A stretch of 64,000 nt of DNA from Leuconostoc kimchii IMSNU 11154 (GCF_000092505.1 NC_014136.1:744001-808000), one strand, 5' to 3'; counted from the stretch's first letter, positions 43,586-53,759 are shown. Program-made: numbers and translations. Notes: generated by a model from the letters alone, not told the origin.

Positions 43586-46288
43586 ATGGTAGAAACAATG
43601 ATAAAGAAGCCCGCAAAGAAGGTTTTGACACCCGAAGAAAAGGCAGAATTACAAACCCAAGCAGAAAAAATGACGGCAGAATTAGTTGAAAAATCACAAA
43701 AAGCTTTAACAGCATTTTCAACATTTACACAAGAGCAAGTTGATAAAATCGTCGCAGCAATGGCATTAGCTGGCTCAGAAAATTCACTCGTACTTGCTCA
43801 TGCAGCTCATGATGAGACTGGCCGTGGGGTCGTTGAAGATAAGGATACAAAAAATCGCTTTGCCTCTGAATCTGTATACAACGCTATCAAATTTGATAAA
43901 ACAGTTGGTGTAATTAGTGAAGACAAAATACAAGGGAAAGTCGAATTAGCAGCGCCACTCGGTGTACTAGCTGGTATTGTACCAACTACGAACCCAACAT
44001 CAACGACGATTTTTAAAGCCATGTTGGCAGCCAAGACACGTAACACAATTATCTTTGCATTCCATCCACAAGCACAAAAGTCATCAGCACTCGCTGCAAA
44101 AATTGTTTATGATGCCGCTGTTAAGGCTGGTGCACCTGAAAACTTTATCCAATGGATTGAAAAGCCATCACTTTATGGCACAAGTGCATTAATTCAAAAT
44201 AAGGGCATTGCCTCAATCTTGGCAACTGGTGGACCAGCGATGGTTAATGCAGCCTTGAAGTCAGGTAATCCATCAATGGGTGTTGGTGCTGGAAACGGTG
44301 CGATTTATCTTGATGCGACAGTTGACACTGACCGTGCCGTGTCTGATTTGCTTTTGTCAAAACGTTTTGATAATGGTATGATTTGTGCCACTGAAAACTC
44401 AGCCGTTATTCAAGCACCAATTTATGATGAAGTACTACAAAAAATGCAAGCGCAAGGCGCTTACCTAGTCCCTAAAAAAGATTATAAGAAAATTGCTGAT
44501 TATGTGTTTAAGCCAAATGCAGAAGGATTTGGTGTTGCTGGTCCAGTTGCTGGTATGTCAGGTCGTTGGATAGCTGAGCAAGCTGGTGTTAAAATTCCTG
44601 AAGGCAAAGATGTCTTGCTATTCGAATTGGATCAAAAGAATATTGGCGAAGCACTGTCATCAGAAAAGTTATCGCCTTTACTATCAATTTATAAAGTTGA
44701 GAAGCGTGAAGAAGCGATTGAAACAGTACAGGCATTACTGAGTTATCAGGGTGCAGGACATAATGCTGCTATTCAAATTGGTTCACAAGATGATCCATTT
44801 ATTAAAGAATATGCTGATGCTATTGGTGCATCACGTATCTTAGTTAACCAACCTGATTCAATTGGTGGTATTGGTGACATTTATACAGATGCTATGCGCC
44901 CTTCTTTGACGCTTGGTACCGGATCATGGGGGAAGAATTCATTGTCTCACAACTTATCAACATACGATTTGCTCAATATTAAAACGGTTGCTCGCCGCCG
45001 TAATCGACCACAATGGGTTCGCTTACCTAAGGAAGTTTATTATGAAGCAAACGCTATTACTTACTTACAAGAATTACCAGCAGTTAAGCGTGCCTTTATT
45101 GTTGCTGATCCAGGTATGGTGCAATTCGGCTTTGTTGGTAAGGTATTGAGCCAGTTAGAATTACGCCAAGAACAGGTTGAGACAAATATCTATGGTTCAG
45201 TTAAGCCTGATCCAACTTTGTCTGAAGCAGTTGGCATTGCACGTCAAATGGCTGCTTTCAAGCCTGATACAGTGATCCTATTGGGTGGTGGTTCGGCATT
45301 AGATGCGGGAAAGATTGGTCGCTTCTTGTATGAATACTCAACACGTCATGAGGGTATTTTGGAAGACGAAGAAGGGATCAAAAACTTATTCATGGAATTG
45401 CAACAAAAGTTCATGGATATTCGTAAGCGTATCGTTAAGTTCTACCACGCCCGCTTGACACAAATGGTCGCTATTCCAACAACGTCTGGTACTGGTTCAG
45501 AAGTCACACCATTTGCGGTAATTACCGATGACCAAACACATGTTAAGTATCCATTAGCTGACTATGAGTTGACACCAGAAGTAGCCATTGTGGATCCAGA
45601 ATTTGTCATGACAGTGCCAAAGCGTACAGTAGCCTTTTCTGGATTAGATGCACTATCTCATGCGTTGGAATCATATGTATCAGTTATGTCTTCTGAATTC
45701 ACACGACCATGGGCTTTGCAAGCGATTAAGTTGATTTTTGAAAACCTAACAACGTCATACCAATATGACCCTAAAAATCCAACCAAGGAAGGTCAAAATG
45801 CCCGTTCAAAGATGCACTATGCTTCAACACTAGCAGGTATGTCATTTGCTAACGCATTCTTAGGCATTAACCATTCATTGGCCCACAAAACTGGTGGTGA
45901 GTTCGGTTTGCCTCACGGATTGGCTATTGCCATTGCGATGCCACATGTGATTAAGTTTAATGCCGTGACAGGTAACGTTAAGCGCACGCCTTACCCACGC
46001 TATGAGACATATACAGCACAAAAAGATTATGCTGATATTGCGCGCTACCTTGGCTTGAAGGGCAATACAGATGTTGAATTGGTCGATGCTTTGATTGCTG
46101 CCGTTAAGAATTTGGCTAAGTCAGTTGAAGTTGACCAAACATTAACAGGTAATGGTGTTAAGAAAGTAGATCTAGAAAACAATATTGAAAAATTGACGGA
46201 TCTTGTTTATAACGATCAGTGCACACCCGGAAACCCACGCCAACCTAGTTTGGCAGAAATTCAACAATTGTTGAGAGATCAACTTTAA
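43586..46288 (+). CDS. adhE: Bifunctional acetaldehyde/alcohol dehydrogenase
   Basis: The 900-residue fusion has an N-terminal CoA-acylating aldehyde dehydrogenase (AAPLGVLAGIVPTTNPTST, catalytic Cys in NGMICATENSAV) and a C-terminal Fe-dependent alcohol dehydrogenase (ILLGGGSALDAGK, AIPTTSGTGSEVTPFAV, metal His in NHSLAHKTGGEF and GLPHGLAIAI). Heterofermenters use it to turn acetyl-CoA to ethanol and reoxidise two NADH. The coding part has the most biased codon use in the region, fitting high expression. Confidence 0.96.
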   Translation: MVETMIKKPAKKVLTPEEKAELQTQAEKMTAELVEKSQKALTAFSTFTQEQVDKIVAAMALAGSENSLVLAHAAHDETGRGVVEDKDTKNRFASESVYNAIKFDKTVGVISEDKIQGKVELAAPLGVLAGIVPTTNPTSTTIFKAMLAAKTRNTIIFAFHPQAQKSSALAAKIVYDAAVKAGAPENFIQWIEKPSLYGTSALIQNKGIASILATGGPAMVNAALKSGNPSMGVGAGNGAIYLDATVDTDRAVSDLLLSKRFDNGMICATENSAVIQAPIYDEVLQKMQAQGAYLVPKKDYKKIADYVFKPNAEGFGVAGPVAGMSGRWIAEQAGVKIPEGKDVLLFELDQKNIGEALSSEKLSPLLSIYKVEKREEAIETVQALLSYQGAGHNAAIQIGSQDDPFIKEYADAIGASRILVNQPDSIGGIGDIYTDAMRPSLTLGTGSWGKNSLSHNLSTYDLLNIKTVARRRNRPQWVRLPKEVYYEANAITYLQELPAVKRAFIVADPGMVQFGFVGKVLSQLELRQEQVETNIYGSVKPDPTLSEAVGIARQMAAFKPDTVILLGGGSALDAGKIGRFLYEYSTRHEGILEDEEGIKNLFMELQQKFMDIRKRIVKFYHARLTQMVAIPTTSGTGSEVTPFAVITDDQTHVKYPLADYELTPEVAIVDPEFVMTVPKRTVAFSGLDALSHALESYVSVMSSEFTRPWALQAIKLIFENLTTSYQYDPKNPTKEGQNARSKMHYASTLAGMSFANAFLGINHSLAHKTGGEFGLPHGLAIAIAMPHVIKFNAVTGNVKRTPYPRYETYTAQKDYADIARYLGLKGNTDVELVDALIAAVKNLAKSVEVDQTLTGNGVKKVDLENNIEKLTDLVYNDQCTPGNPRQPSLAEIQQLLRDQL

Positions 46289-46299
46289 TAAACGATGAA

Positions 46300-46325
46300 A
46301 AACATCAAATTTTGATGTTTTTTTG
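46300..46325 (+). terminator. Terminator of adhE
   Basis: AAACATCAAA pairs with TTTGATGTTT and a run of seven T ends it. Confidence 0.9.
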
Positions 46326-46326
46326 T

Positions 46327-46355
46327 TTGCAAATTTCTTTAACCGTGTATATAAT
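46327..46355 (+). promoter_or_regulatory. Promoter of the YhgE/Pip gene
   Basis: TTGCAA (46327-46332), 17 bases, TATAAT (46350-46355). Confidence 0.75.
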
Positions 46356-46401
46356 ATATCCATAGACATTTAAAGTACATGGAAAACGAGGGCTCAAAGG
46401 C

Positions 46402-48816
46402 ATGAAATTTTGGAAAAGCGCAGAGTGGCAGCGCATTGGTAAACTACGTGGTTTAAAGTTACTGTTATTGGGGATTACATTGATTCCTAGTATCTATGCA
46501 GTGATTTTTTTGTCATCACTGTGGGATGCGTATGGGAATGTAAATAATTTGCCAGTGGCCGTTGTTAACCAAGATCAATCGGCTAAGATTAATGGTAAAA
46601 ATCAGCATTTAGGTTCTGATTTAGCTGACAAGTTAGTCAAAGAGCAACCCTTGAAGATCAGTGAGGTATCTAATAAGAAAGCACAGGATGGCTTGAAGCA
46701 AGGCAAATACTATATGACCATCACGATACCAAGTGACTTTACCAAGAACGCAGGGACATTATTAAGTGATCAACCTATAACGTCAAAAATTAAAATTTCG
46801 CATAATGCAGGGGCCAGCTTCATTGCCGAAAAAATGACGAGTTCAGCAGCTGACAAAATCCAAACAAGAGTGACGCGGTCGCTTCAAAAAGTCTACAATG
46901 AAACCATTCTATCAGCCACTAAATCATCACAAAAAGGCCTACAAGCGGGATCAGATGGTGCCAGCAAACTCAACAATGGTGTAGGTCAATTGTCTGACGG
47001 TACCAAAAAATTGAATGATGGCGCAGAGTCATTAACGTCTGGAACATCTACTTTGGCTCAAGGGGTAAGCCAATACACAAATGGTGTATCACAAGTCAAT
47101 AATGGTGCTAATCAACTGGCTGGTGGTGCGAATTCAGCAGCTACCGGTGCTAACCAATTGGCATCAGGCACATCACAACTAGCCCAAAGTACACCACAAT
47201 TAGAAGCTGGTAGCCAACAATTGGCTGCAGGTGCACAAGAACTAGCTGTACAACTGCAGAAAGTTAGTGCGCAAATTGATAGTCAGCAAAAGGCAAAATC
47301 AGCAGATCTCAATAAGTTAGATACAGGATTAGCGCAATTAACAGAAGGTTTAAAAAACATACAAAATACGTTGAATAGTAATTCAGTACCAAATGTGACT
47401 GTTGATGATGGTGCGATTAAAAAGGCAAGCAGTGATCTAAATACTGGTTTGACAAATTCAGGAGCAGCAACTGCCAAACTCAAGGGACAGCTTGAACACA
47501 TGACAAAAGATCCAAAATTTGTTACGTTTTTACAACAAAATCCAGAAATAGCACAACAAATTCAGGGAATGTCTGAAACATCGCAACAATTAGGCAGCGG
47601 GCTAACCAGTAGTGTTGTGGCGGCTAAAGAGATGAATGCTGCCTTACAACCATTACAAGAAGCTTTACCATCTTTGAAAGCACTACAGTCACAACTAACC
47701 ACAGCATTGCCCAAATTAGAACAATTGAGCCAAGGTGCACAAGCAACAGAAGGTGCTCGTCAAGCAATCAAGCAACTTGACGACAGTCTAACAACGATAA
47801 GTACTGGTTTGTCACAACAAGCAGTGCCAGGCGCTCAAAAACTAGCTGATGGCGCAGCCACTTTAAATGCCGGTCAAAAACAAGTCACTGCTGCCTCATC
47901 ACAACTCAGCAATGGTGCTAGCCAACTAGCACGTGGTAATAGCCAGTTAGCTACTGGCACAAGTCAACTAAATAGTGGCTTGGGACAATTAGCAAGTAAA
48001 GGTGGTGCTTTGAACAATGGTGCTGGTCAGCTAACTCAAGGGGCGCAACAACTAGCGACTGGAACGTCACAAGCTGCCTCCGCATTAGGTCAAGTACAAA
48101 ATGGCACGGAAACACTAGCAGCTAAGTTAGCTGATGGTGCGATTCAATTGAATGCCGTACACAATAATAAAGGCAACGTCACGGCACTCACACAACCAGT
48201 TAAAAGTTCACAAAATAATTTATCTCATGTGGCGAACAATGGCACAGGTATGGCACCGTACATGATGTCAGTTGGTTTATTTGTCGGAATGATTACATTA
48301 AGCACGATTTATGACTTCATGACTGTTGCTAAGAAACCACGTAGTGGTTTCGCATGGTGGGCAGATAAACAAACGGTTAACTTTCCAGTATGGATTGGTC
48401 AGGCACTTGTGATGACAACATTGTTGATATTAGTTGACGGCTTAAATGCTGAAAGACCTGTAATGCTCTTTGTTGTCGCGCTAGTAGCAGCATTCTCATT
48501 TAACCAATTAGTTCTGCTTTTCAATGTTTTGTTTGGTAAACTGGGTTCGGGGATCATGTTAGTTTTGATGGTACTGCAACTGAGTGCCAGTGCTGGATCG
48601 TACCCTATAGAGTTATCGAACGAATTCTTTAGGGCAGTCCATCCATGGATGCCAATGACTTACTCAGTTCATGCGTTCCGTGAAACAATATCTATTGGTG
48701 GTAGCGTCGCTACAGATTTGACGGTACTATTATCAGTTGGTATGATATCAATGGTGTTGACATGGGGTGTCTACCACTGGAAATTACAACATAATCAAAT
48801 GCTATGGGCGGACTGA
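46402..48816 (+). CDS. YhgE/Pip-family membrane protein (phage infection protein-like) with long repeat region
   Basis: The 804-residue protein has one N-terminal span (LKLLLLGITLIPSIYAVIF), an outside YhgE domain and a long glycine-heptad region (about 180-330 and 470-580) with the pattern L-x2-G-x3-L/x2-G, e.g. GVGQLSDGTKKLNDGAESL. It ends in a five-span ABC-2-type membrane domain (MMSVGLFVGMITLSTIYDF onward). Lactococcal Pip and the Bacillus YueB/YhgE group serve as phage receptors, and relatives associate with type VII secretion; neither is shown here. It is followed by an Rrf2 regulator. Confidence 0.88.
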   Translation: MKFWKSAEWQRIGKLRGLKLLLLGITLIPSIYAVIFLSSLWDAYGNVNNLPVAVVNQDQSAKINGKNQHLGSDLADKLVKEQPLKISEVSNKKAQDGLKQGKYYMTITIPSDFTKNAGTLLSDQPITSKIKISHNAGASFIAEKMTSSAADKIQTRVTRSLQKVYNETILSATKSSQKGLQAGSDGASKLNNGVGQLSDGTKKLNDGAESLTSGTSTLAQGVSQYTNGVSQVNNGANQLAGGANSAATGANQLASGTSQLAQSTPQLEAGSQQLAAGAQELAVQLQKVSAQIDSQQKAKSADLNKLDTGLAQLTEGLKNIQNTLNSNSVPNVTVDDGAIKKASSDLNTGLTNSGAATAKLKGQLEHMTKDPKFVTFLQQNPEIAQQIQGMSETSQQLGSGLTSSVVAAKEMNAALQPLQEALPSLKALQSQLTTALPKLEQLSQGAQATEGARQAIKQLDDSLTTISTGLSQQAVPGAQKLADGAATLNAGQKQVTAASSQLSNGASQLARGNSQLATGTSQLNSGLGQLASKGGALNNGAGQLTQGAQQLATGTSQAASALGQVQNGTETLAAKLADGAIQLNAVHNNKGNVTALTQPVKSSQNNLSHVANNGTGMAPYMMSVGLFVGMITLSTIYDFMTVAKKPRSGFAWWADKQTVNFPVWIGQALVMTTLLILVDGLNAERPVMLFVVALVAAFSFNQLVLLFNVLFGKLGSGIMLVLMVLQLSASAGSYPIELSNEFFRAVHPWMPMTYSVHAFRETISIGGSVATDLTVLLSVGMISMVLTWGVYHWKLQHNQMLWAD

Positions 48817-48881
48817 CATTATTTGAATGGTCATATCTTGTCTGCTAAATTTAACTGATTGATTTTAAATTGGAGAACATT

Positions 48882-49388
48882 ATGAAAATGTCAAATGCCG
48901 TTGAACAAAGTTTAGTCGTCTTAGTGATGCTTGCTTTGCAAAAAGATGAGTTGCCTGTTAAAAGTTACTTATTAAGTGATCGGCTGGAAGTGTCAGAATC
49001 ATATTTGAAAAAAACGATGCGCAAATTAGTCGTGGCTGGTATTGTGCAAGCGATTGCGAGTAAGGAGGGCGGCTTTAAATTAGCGCGCCCTGTTTCTCAA
49101 ATTACATTATTAGATGTCTATCAGGCAATTGAAGGTATGGGAAGCTTTATTCATTCTACGCAACTTGCTGATCGTATTTTCTTAAACCAAAAATCAAATA
49201 AACGCATAGAAGATGTTCAGCAAGCATTAGCAGTAGCTACTAATGATGTTTTGACAGTGTTCAATGAGGCGGAACAAGACTTCAAAAACCGATTAGAAAA
49301 TTATACAATTGCTAAATTATTACAGCACATTAATGTTGATGCTTTTGGAAAAATTGATTGGCGACAAGTTCATCTTAATGCTGACTAA
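48882..49388 (+). CDS. Rrf2-family transcription regulator
   Basis: ATG at 48882 follows TTGGAGAACATT. The 168-residue product has the Rrf2 winged helix at 1-90 (KSYLLSDRLEVSESYLKKTMRKLVVAGIVQ) and helices after. The three-Cys cluster of IscR/NsrR is absent, so it is not an iron-sulfur sensor. Being 66 bases after the YhgE gene, it may regulate it. Confidence 0.85.
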   Translation: MKMSNAVEQSLVVLVMLALQKDELPVKSYLLSDRLEVSESYLKKTMRKLVVAGIVQAIASKEGGFKLARPVSQITLLDVYQAIEGMGSFIHSTQLADRIFLNQKSNKRIEDVQQALAVATNDVLTVFNEAEQDFKNRLENYTIAKLLQHINVDAFGKIDWRQVHLNAD

Positions 49389-49411
49389 CGACTTTCGGGT
49401 CGTTTTTTTTT
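49387..49411 (+). terminator. Terminator after the Rrf2 gene
   Basis: AACGAC pairs with GTCGTT around TTTCGG, then T8. The stem begins at the last stop codon. Confidence 0.85.
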
Positions 49412-49429
49412 GACTAGACGTGTTGTTAA

Positions 49430-49443
49430 TGTAAGCGCTTTCT
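49430..49443 (+). promoter_or_regulatory. cre-like site ahead of the ROK gene
   Basis: TGTAAGCGCTTTCT differs from the cre consensus only at the last position. It overlaps the expected promoter area (TACAAT at 49452), so CcpA repression by sugars is likely. Confidence 0.6.
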
Positions 49444-49506
49444 AAATATGCTACAATCTTCTTAACAAACAACAAAATTTAAGCGTGATGTGGAGGCTAC
49501 GGTAGT

Positions 49507-50409
49507 ATGAATTTAAATTATTTAGCGATTGATATTGGTGGGACAAATGTGAAATACGGCATTGTGAACCGGGCTGGTCAACTGATTGAAAGGCATAGTG
49601 AGCCAACACAATCTGAAAATTTAACCGTATTTTTGGCGCAATTACAACATATTATTAATAGGTACGCCAAAACAATCAAAGGGTTAGGAATTAGTGTGCC
49701 GGGTAAGGTCGATCATCATGATGAAACGATTTATGGTGGCGGGGCACTTACCTTTTTGGATAAGATAAACTTACCCAAAATGTTAGACATTCAGGTACCT
49801 GTGGGTATCGAAAATGATGGTAAAGCAGCAGCACTTGCTGAACTATGGTTGGGTAATTTAAAAGGTATTAGTAATGGCGCTGCTATCGTATTAGGAACGG
49901 GTGTTGGCGGTGGACTAGTTTTAAATGGTGAATTATTCACTGGAACACACTTTCAAGCCGGCGAGTTGAGTTTCTTGTCGTATCATTCAAATATGTCTTT
50001 TGATCATTTTGAAGGGTCCCTTGGCAGTGCTGTTAAGATGATTGAGCGTGTAGCTGTTGCTTTGAATATGCCTGACAAGCACGATGGCTTGAAAGTATTT
50101 GAAGCTATCAATCAACGTCATGAAGTAGCATGGCCAATTTTTGAGGCGTATGTTATGGAAATTGGACTATTGATTTATAATGTCCAGACAGTGGTTGACC
50201 TAGAACGTTGTGTCATTGGTGGCGGTATTTCTAGTCAACCGATTGTAACAACTGAGATTGAAAAAGCTTATCATCAACTATTTGAGCGTAATACTGTCGT
50301 GGCACAGACATTAACCAAAGCAGAAATTTTGCCAAGCCATTTTAGTAATGATGCTAATTTATATGGGGCAATTTATAACTTACTGCTAAAAATTGATATT
50401 AAAGTTTAA
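49507..50409 (+). CDS. ROK-family sugar kinase (or regulator-like)
   Basis: The 300-residue product has AIDIGGTNVKYG and VLGTGVGGGLVLNGEL nucleotide loops, the ROK signature with Asp in GIENDGKAAALAE and GGGISSQP at the end. There is no HTH, so it is a kinase. The usual zinc His/Cys cluster after the second motif is not evident (it has HFQAGELSFLSY instead), so it is an atypical ROK. The sugar cannot be predicted. Confidence 0.85.
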   Translation: MNLNYLAIDIGGTNVKYGIVNRAGQLIERHSEPTQSENLTVFLAQLQHIINRYAKTIKGLGISVPGKVDHHDETIYGGGALTFLDKINLPKMLDIQVPVGIENDGKAAALAELWLGNLKGISNGAAIVLGTGVGGGLVLNGELFTGTHFQAGELSFLSYHSNMSFDHFEGSLGSAVKMIERVAVALNMPDKHDGLKVFEAINQRHEVAWPIFEAYVMEIGLLIYNVQTVVDLERCVIGGGISSQPIVTTEIEKAYHQLFERNTVVAQTLTKAEILPSHFSNDANLYGAIYNLLLKIDIKV

Positions 50410-50518
50410 TAATTTGATATACGATGTCAGGTTGGCATCTGTAGTATCTTTTTTAGGACTTGTAAATTATGTCGTGTACGATATAATTTATATATACAAC
50501 ATATATTAAGGAGTTAAG

Positions 50519-50974
50519 ATGGCAACAGATAAACATCTTTATGATGAACTGTGTTTATCAGTTTATAATACAAATCGCTATTTTCATCGATTATATGCGC
50601 AAGTTTTAGAGCCATATGATTTATCTTATTTACAATATATGAGCTTGCTCATTATTGATAGGCGTGGTGCAGTAAATATGATGGACATTGGGACGGAACT
50701 TGAGTTGTCAAGTAATACGTTGACGCCAGTTATTGATAAGCTGGTCCAAAAAGGCTGGCTTTCAAAAATTCAAAGTAAACAGGATAAGCGAGTTAAACTT
50801 TTGTCCATAATTGTTGATAAAAAACAATTATTTCAAAAAATTCTTAATGAAGTCGATGCTATACGTGCAGTTTTACTTAAACGTAGTAATCGACCGCTAA
50901 GCGATGTCTTAGAAGACAACCAAGCGCTTAATCTTGTGTTACAGCAAATAATAGCAGAAAAGGAAGAAAAGTAG
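50519..50974 (+). CDS. MarR-family regulator of the following redox genes
   Basis: The 151-residue winged helix protein shows the MarR fold (YDLSYLQYMSLLIIDRRGAVNM, LELSSNTLTPVIDKLVQKGWL, the wing KQDKRVKLLSI). It lies 3 bases from the next gene and heads a tight four-gene unit. MarR/OhrR types often sense oxidants or quinones, fitting the next three genes. There is one clear Cys near residue 11, the OhrR-type position. Confidence 0.85.
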   Translation: MATDKHLYDELCLSVYNTNRYFHRLYAQVLEPYDLSYLQYMSLLIIDRRGAVNMMDIGTELELSSNTLTPVIDKLVQKGWLSKIQSKQDKRVKLLSIIVDKKQLFQKILNEVDAIRAVLLKRSNRPLSDVLEDNQALNLVLQQIIAEKEEK

Positions 50975-50977
50975 ATA

Positions 50978-52315
50978 ATGTATGATGTGATTTTTATTGG
51001 TAGTGGGCATGCTGCCTGGCACGGTGCACAGATATTAGCACGTGCTGGTAAAAAAGTGGCACTTATTGAAGAAAATAAAGTTGCGGGGACATGTACAAAT
51101 TTTGGTTGTAATGCTAAGATTTTGTTAGATGGCCCAGCGGAAATGATTCATCACTTGCATCATTATCATGGTATTGGTATTAATCAGACACCAGATATTA
51201 TTTGGCCAGAATTGATGGCGTACAAACATGAGGTGATTGATCCATTATCAGATGGCTTAGCTCATATGTTGTCAGTCGATGGTATTGATATTATCGCAGG
51301 TCATGCTAAATTTATGACAGCGCGGTCAATCACAGTCGCAGGTGAAACGTATACGGCTGAGCAATTTGTCATTGCAACTGGCCAACGTCCAGCTAAATTG
51401 CCAATTGTTGGTTCCGAACTAACGCACGACAGTACAGATTTCTTAGATTTACCAGATATGCCAAAATCAATGGTATTCATTGGTGCCGGTTATATTGCGA
51501 TGGAATTTGCATCAATTGCACACGCTTCTGGTAGTCATGTGACACTGATTGAACATGGTGATCGCGCATTGACTGGGTTTGATGCCGATTATGCAAAAGT
51601 TGTGGTGGCCGATATGACAGAAAAAGGTATTAAATTTGCCTTTAATCATACAGTTTCAGGTGTGTCGGCAGTTGAAAATGGTCAATATCTTGTGACAACA
51701 GCACAGGGTGATAGCTACCAAGTTGATTATGTGATGGATACAACTGGACGTGTGGCGAATACAGAAAACCTTGGTTTGGAAAATATTGGGGTGCTATCTG
51801 ATCGTCAAGGTATCTTAGTTGATCATCATTTACAAACGCGTGTACCTAATATTTATGCGAGTGGGGATGTTATTTCAAAGCCAATTGCACGGTTAACACC
51901 GACAGCAACTTTTGAATCACATTACATTGCTAGTATGCTACTTGGGGACAAGAAGCCAATTGCCTACCCAGCTATTCCAACAGTTGCTTTTACGCTACCG
52001 CGTATCGCACAAATTGGCGTGACAACGGATGAAGCGAAGAAACGATCTGATTTAACAGTTATTGAAATACCTTATGGTCAAATCATGCGTTTCCAGACGT
52101 TAAATGATGTGCATGCAGCCATCAAAATCGTGATGAATCAAGATAAACATTTGGTTGGTGCCGCTTTAATAGGCGACTTTGCACCAGAAGTGATCAATGC
52201 ATTGGTACCAGTCATTAATAAGCAATATACAAGTGAAGACATTAAGTCTCAAATTTTTGCTTTTCCGACACATACTGGTATTGTGTTACCCATGATCGCG
52301 AATTACTTAGCTTAA
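50978..52315 (+). CDS. FAD-dependent pyridine nucleotide-disulfide oxidoreductase
   Basis: The 445-residue protein has IGSGHAAWHGAQILARAG (FAD), the redox disulfide CTNFGC (variant of CxxxxC), FIGAGYIAMEFASIAHASG (NAD(P)H), ASGDVISKPIARLTPTATFES and a dimer domain with HTG(I)VLP rather than the His-x4-Glu of lipoamide dehydrogenase. It belongs to the glutathione/mercuric-reductase-like group. The substrate is open. Confidence 0.88.
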   Translation: MYDVIFIGSGHAAWHGAQILARAGKKVALIEENKVAGTCTNFGCNAKILLDGPAEMIHHLHHYHGIGINQTPDIIWPELMAYKHEVIDPLSDGLAHMLSVDGIDIIAGHAKFMTARSITVAGETYTAEQFVIATGQRPAKLPIVGSELTHDSTDFLDLPDMPKSMVFIGAGYIAMEFASIAHASGSHVTLIEHGDRALTGFDADYAKVVVADMTEKGIKFAFNHTVSGVSAVENGQYLVTTAQGDSYQVDYVMDTTGRVANTENLGLENIGVLSDRQGILVDHHLQTRVPNIYASGDVISKPIARLTPTATFESHYIASMLLGDKKPIAYPAIPTVAFTLPRIAQIGVTTDEAKKRSDLTVIEIPYGQIMRFQTLNDVHAAIKIVMNQDKHLVGAALIGDFAPEVINALVPVINKQYTSEDIKSQIFAFPTHTGIVLPMIANYLA

Positions 52316-52332
52316 AAGTTAGGAGAAAAAAT

Positions 52333-53289
52333 ATGCGAGCAGCAGTTATTAATCAATATGGAGATAAGGATCAATTAAAAGTTGTTGATATAGTCGTACC
52401 CACAATTGGAGATGATGAAGTCTTGGTTGAAAATGTAGCAGTAAGTATTAATCCAATCGATTACAAGGCACGTCAAGGGTTGTTGCAACAGATGTTTCAA
52501 TGGCAATTCCCTGTTGTATTGGGCTGGGATATTGCAGGTACAATCATAGCAGTTGGTGACAATGTAGATAATTTTCATGTTGGTGAAGCAGTTTTTGCAC
52601 GACCAGATACTGACCCAACAGGGAAAAATGGCGCATATGCTGAGTACACGGTAGTTAAAGCTGATAAGTTAGCGCGCAAACCGGACAATATTAGTTTTGA
52701 GGAGGCTGCAGCTGTCCCATTAGCTGGGTTAACAGCGTTACAAATGTTACGCCAACTGAAAGTAACAGCTGGTCAAAAAGTGCTTATTCAAGCTGGTGCA
52801 GGTGGTGTGGGAATTTATGCCATTCAACTTGCTAAAAAATTAGGTGCGTATGTGGCGACAACTGCTAGTGAAGCTAATCGTGAATTTGTGGTGGGACTAG
52901 GTGCTGATCAAGTGATTGATTATCGGCAGGCAAATATTGTTGATGTGCTGTCAGATTATGATGCTGTGTTTGATATGGTTGGGGATGTTGATAACGGTAT
53001 TGCTATTTTGAAGCCTGGCGGTCATTTTGTTACCATATCAACAATGCTTACTGAGTCTCAAAAGCAAACGGATGGCAAAACTGTTGAAACAGGGTGGTTA
53101 GATACCAATGGGCAAGATTTAGAGCAATTGGCTAATACATTTGCTGAGGGAACATTAGATATTGTGGTTGATTCTGTTTATCCATTAACAACAACGGGTA
53201 TACGAGCAGCGCATGAGCGTAGCGAAACGCACCATGCACGTGGTAAAATTGTGGTACAGATTAAAAATGCTGTACAAGAGGAGAAATAA
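52333..53289 (+). CDS. Zinc-independent NADP-dependent alcohol dehydrogenase / quinone oxidoreductase
   Basis: The 318-residue MDR protein has SINPIDYKARQGLLQQ, GWDIAGTIIAVGDNVD, and NADPH motif AGAGGVGIYAIQLAKKLGA. No catalytic zinc ligands are seen. It is 17 bases from the disulfide reductase and starts next to the DUF1304 gene, so this is one operon with the MarR gene. Reduction of quinones or reactive enals is the likely job. Confidence 0.88.
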   Translation: MRAAVINQYGDKDQLKVVDIVVPTIGDDEVLVENVAVSINPIDYKARQGLLQQMFQWQFPVVLGWDIAGTIIAVGDNVDNFHVGEAVFARPDTDPTGKNGAYAEYTVVKADKLARKPDNISFEEAAAVPLAGLTALQMLRQLKVTAGQKVLIQAGAGGVGIYAIQLAKKLGAYVATTASEANREFVVGLGADQVIDYRQANIVDVLSDYDAVFDMVGDVDNGIAILKPGGHFVTISTMLTESQKQTDGKTVETGWLDTNGQDLEQLANTFAEGTLDIVVDSVYPLTTTGIRAAHERSETHHARGKIVVQIKNAVQEEK

Positions 53290-53649
53290 ATGTTTGGATA
53301 TATTGTCACTGGATTAGTTGCCATTGAAGCTATTGTTATTATGGGTATAGAAATTTTTGGTTCAGCCCCACAACAAGCGAAAGCATTTGATTTAGACGAG
53401 TCTTTTGTTAAGATACCTGAAGTGAAGGTATTATTGGGGAACCAAGGTGTCTATAATGGCTTACTTGGCGCCTTAATTTTTGCCACAATGTTCTTATTGA
53501 CAGGGCACCAACAGATTTTAATGTTGCAATTAGAAATGCTATTTGTTTTAGTTGCCGCAATATATGGTAGCCTAACGGCTACACGCAAGATTATTTTAGT
53601 TCAAGGTTTGCCAGCAGCTATTGCTTTGCTTGCACTGTACTTTAACTGA
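53290..53649 (+). CDS. DUF1304 membrane protein
   Basis: The 119-residue protein has four spans with family motifs VAIEAIVIMGIEIFG, LLGNQGVYNGLLGALIF and YGSLTATRKIILVQGLPA. Start follows the preceding stop directly (TAAATG). The function is unknown; DUF1304 genes often join oxidoreductase units. Confidence 0.9.
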   Translation: MFGYIVTGLVAIEAIVIMGIEIFGSAPQQAKAFDLDESFVKIPEVKVLLGNQGVYNGLLGALIFATMFLLTGHQQILMLQLEMLFVLVAAIYGSLTATRKIILVQGLPAAIALLALYFN

Positions 53650-53708
53650 ATGATACGTTAGTTCAGAATCTGTTATCTCTTGAAGTGAGCGATATAATGT
53701 AATTTGAT

Positions 53709-53759
53709 AAAACAGTGGATAACAATGACTTTAGTGATTGTTATCCACTGTTTTATTTT
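53709..53759. terminator. Terminator of the MarR operon
   Basis: AAAACAGTGGATAACAAT pairs with ATTGTTATCCACTGTTTT and is flanked by A and T runs. Confidence 0.92.

Noticed and set aside
50978..52315. Dihydrolipoamide dehydrogenase (lpd).
   Set aside because: The active-site disulfide motif and C-terminal His region differ, and no pyruvate dehydrogenase genes are near.
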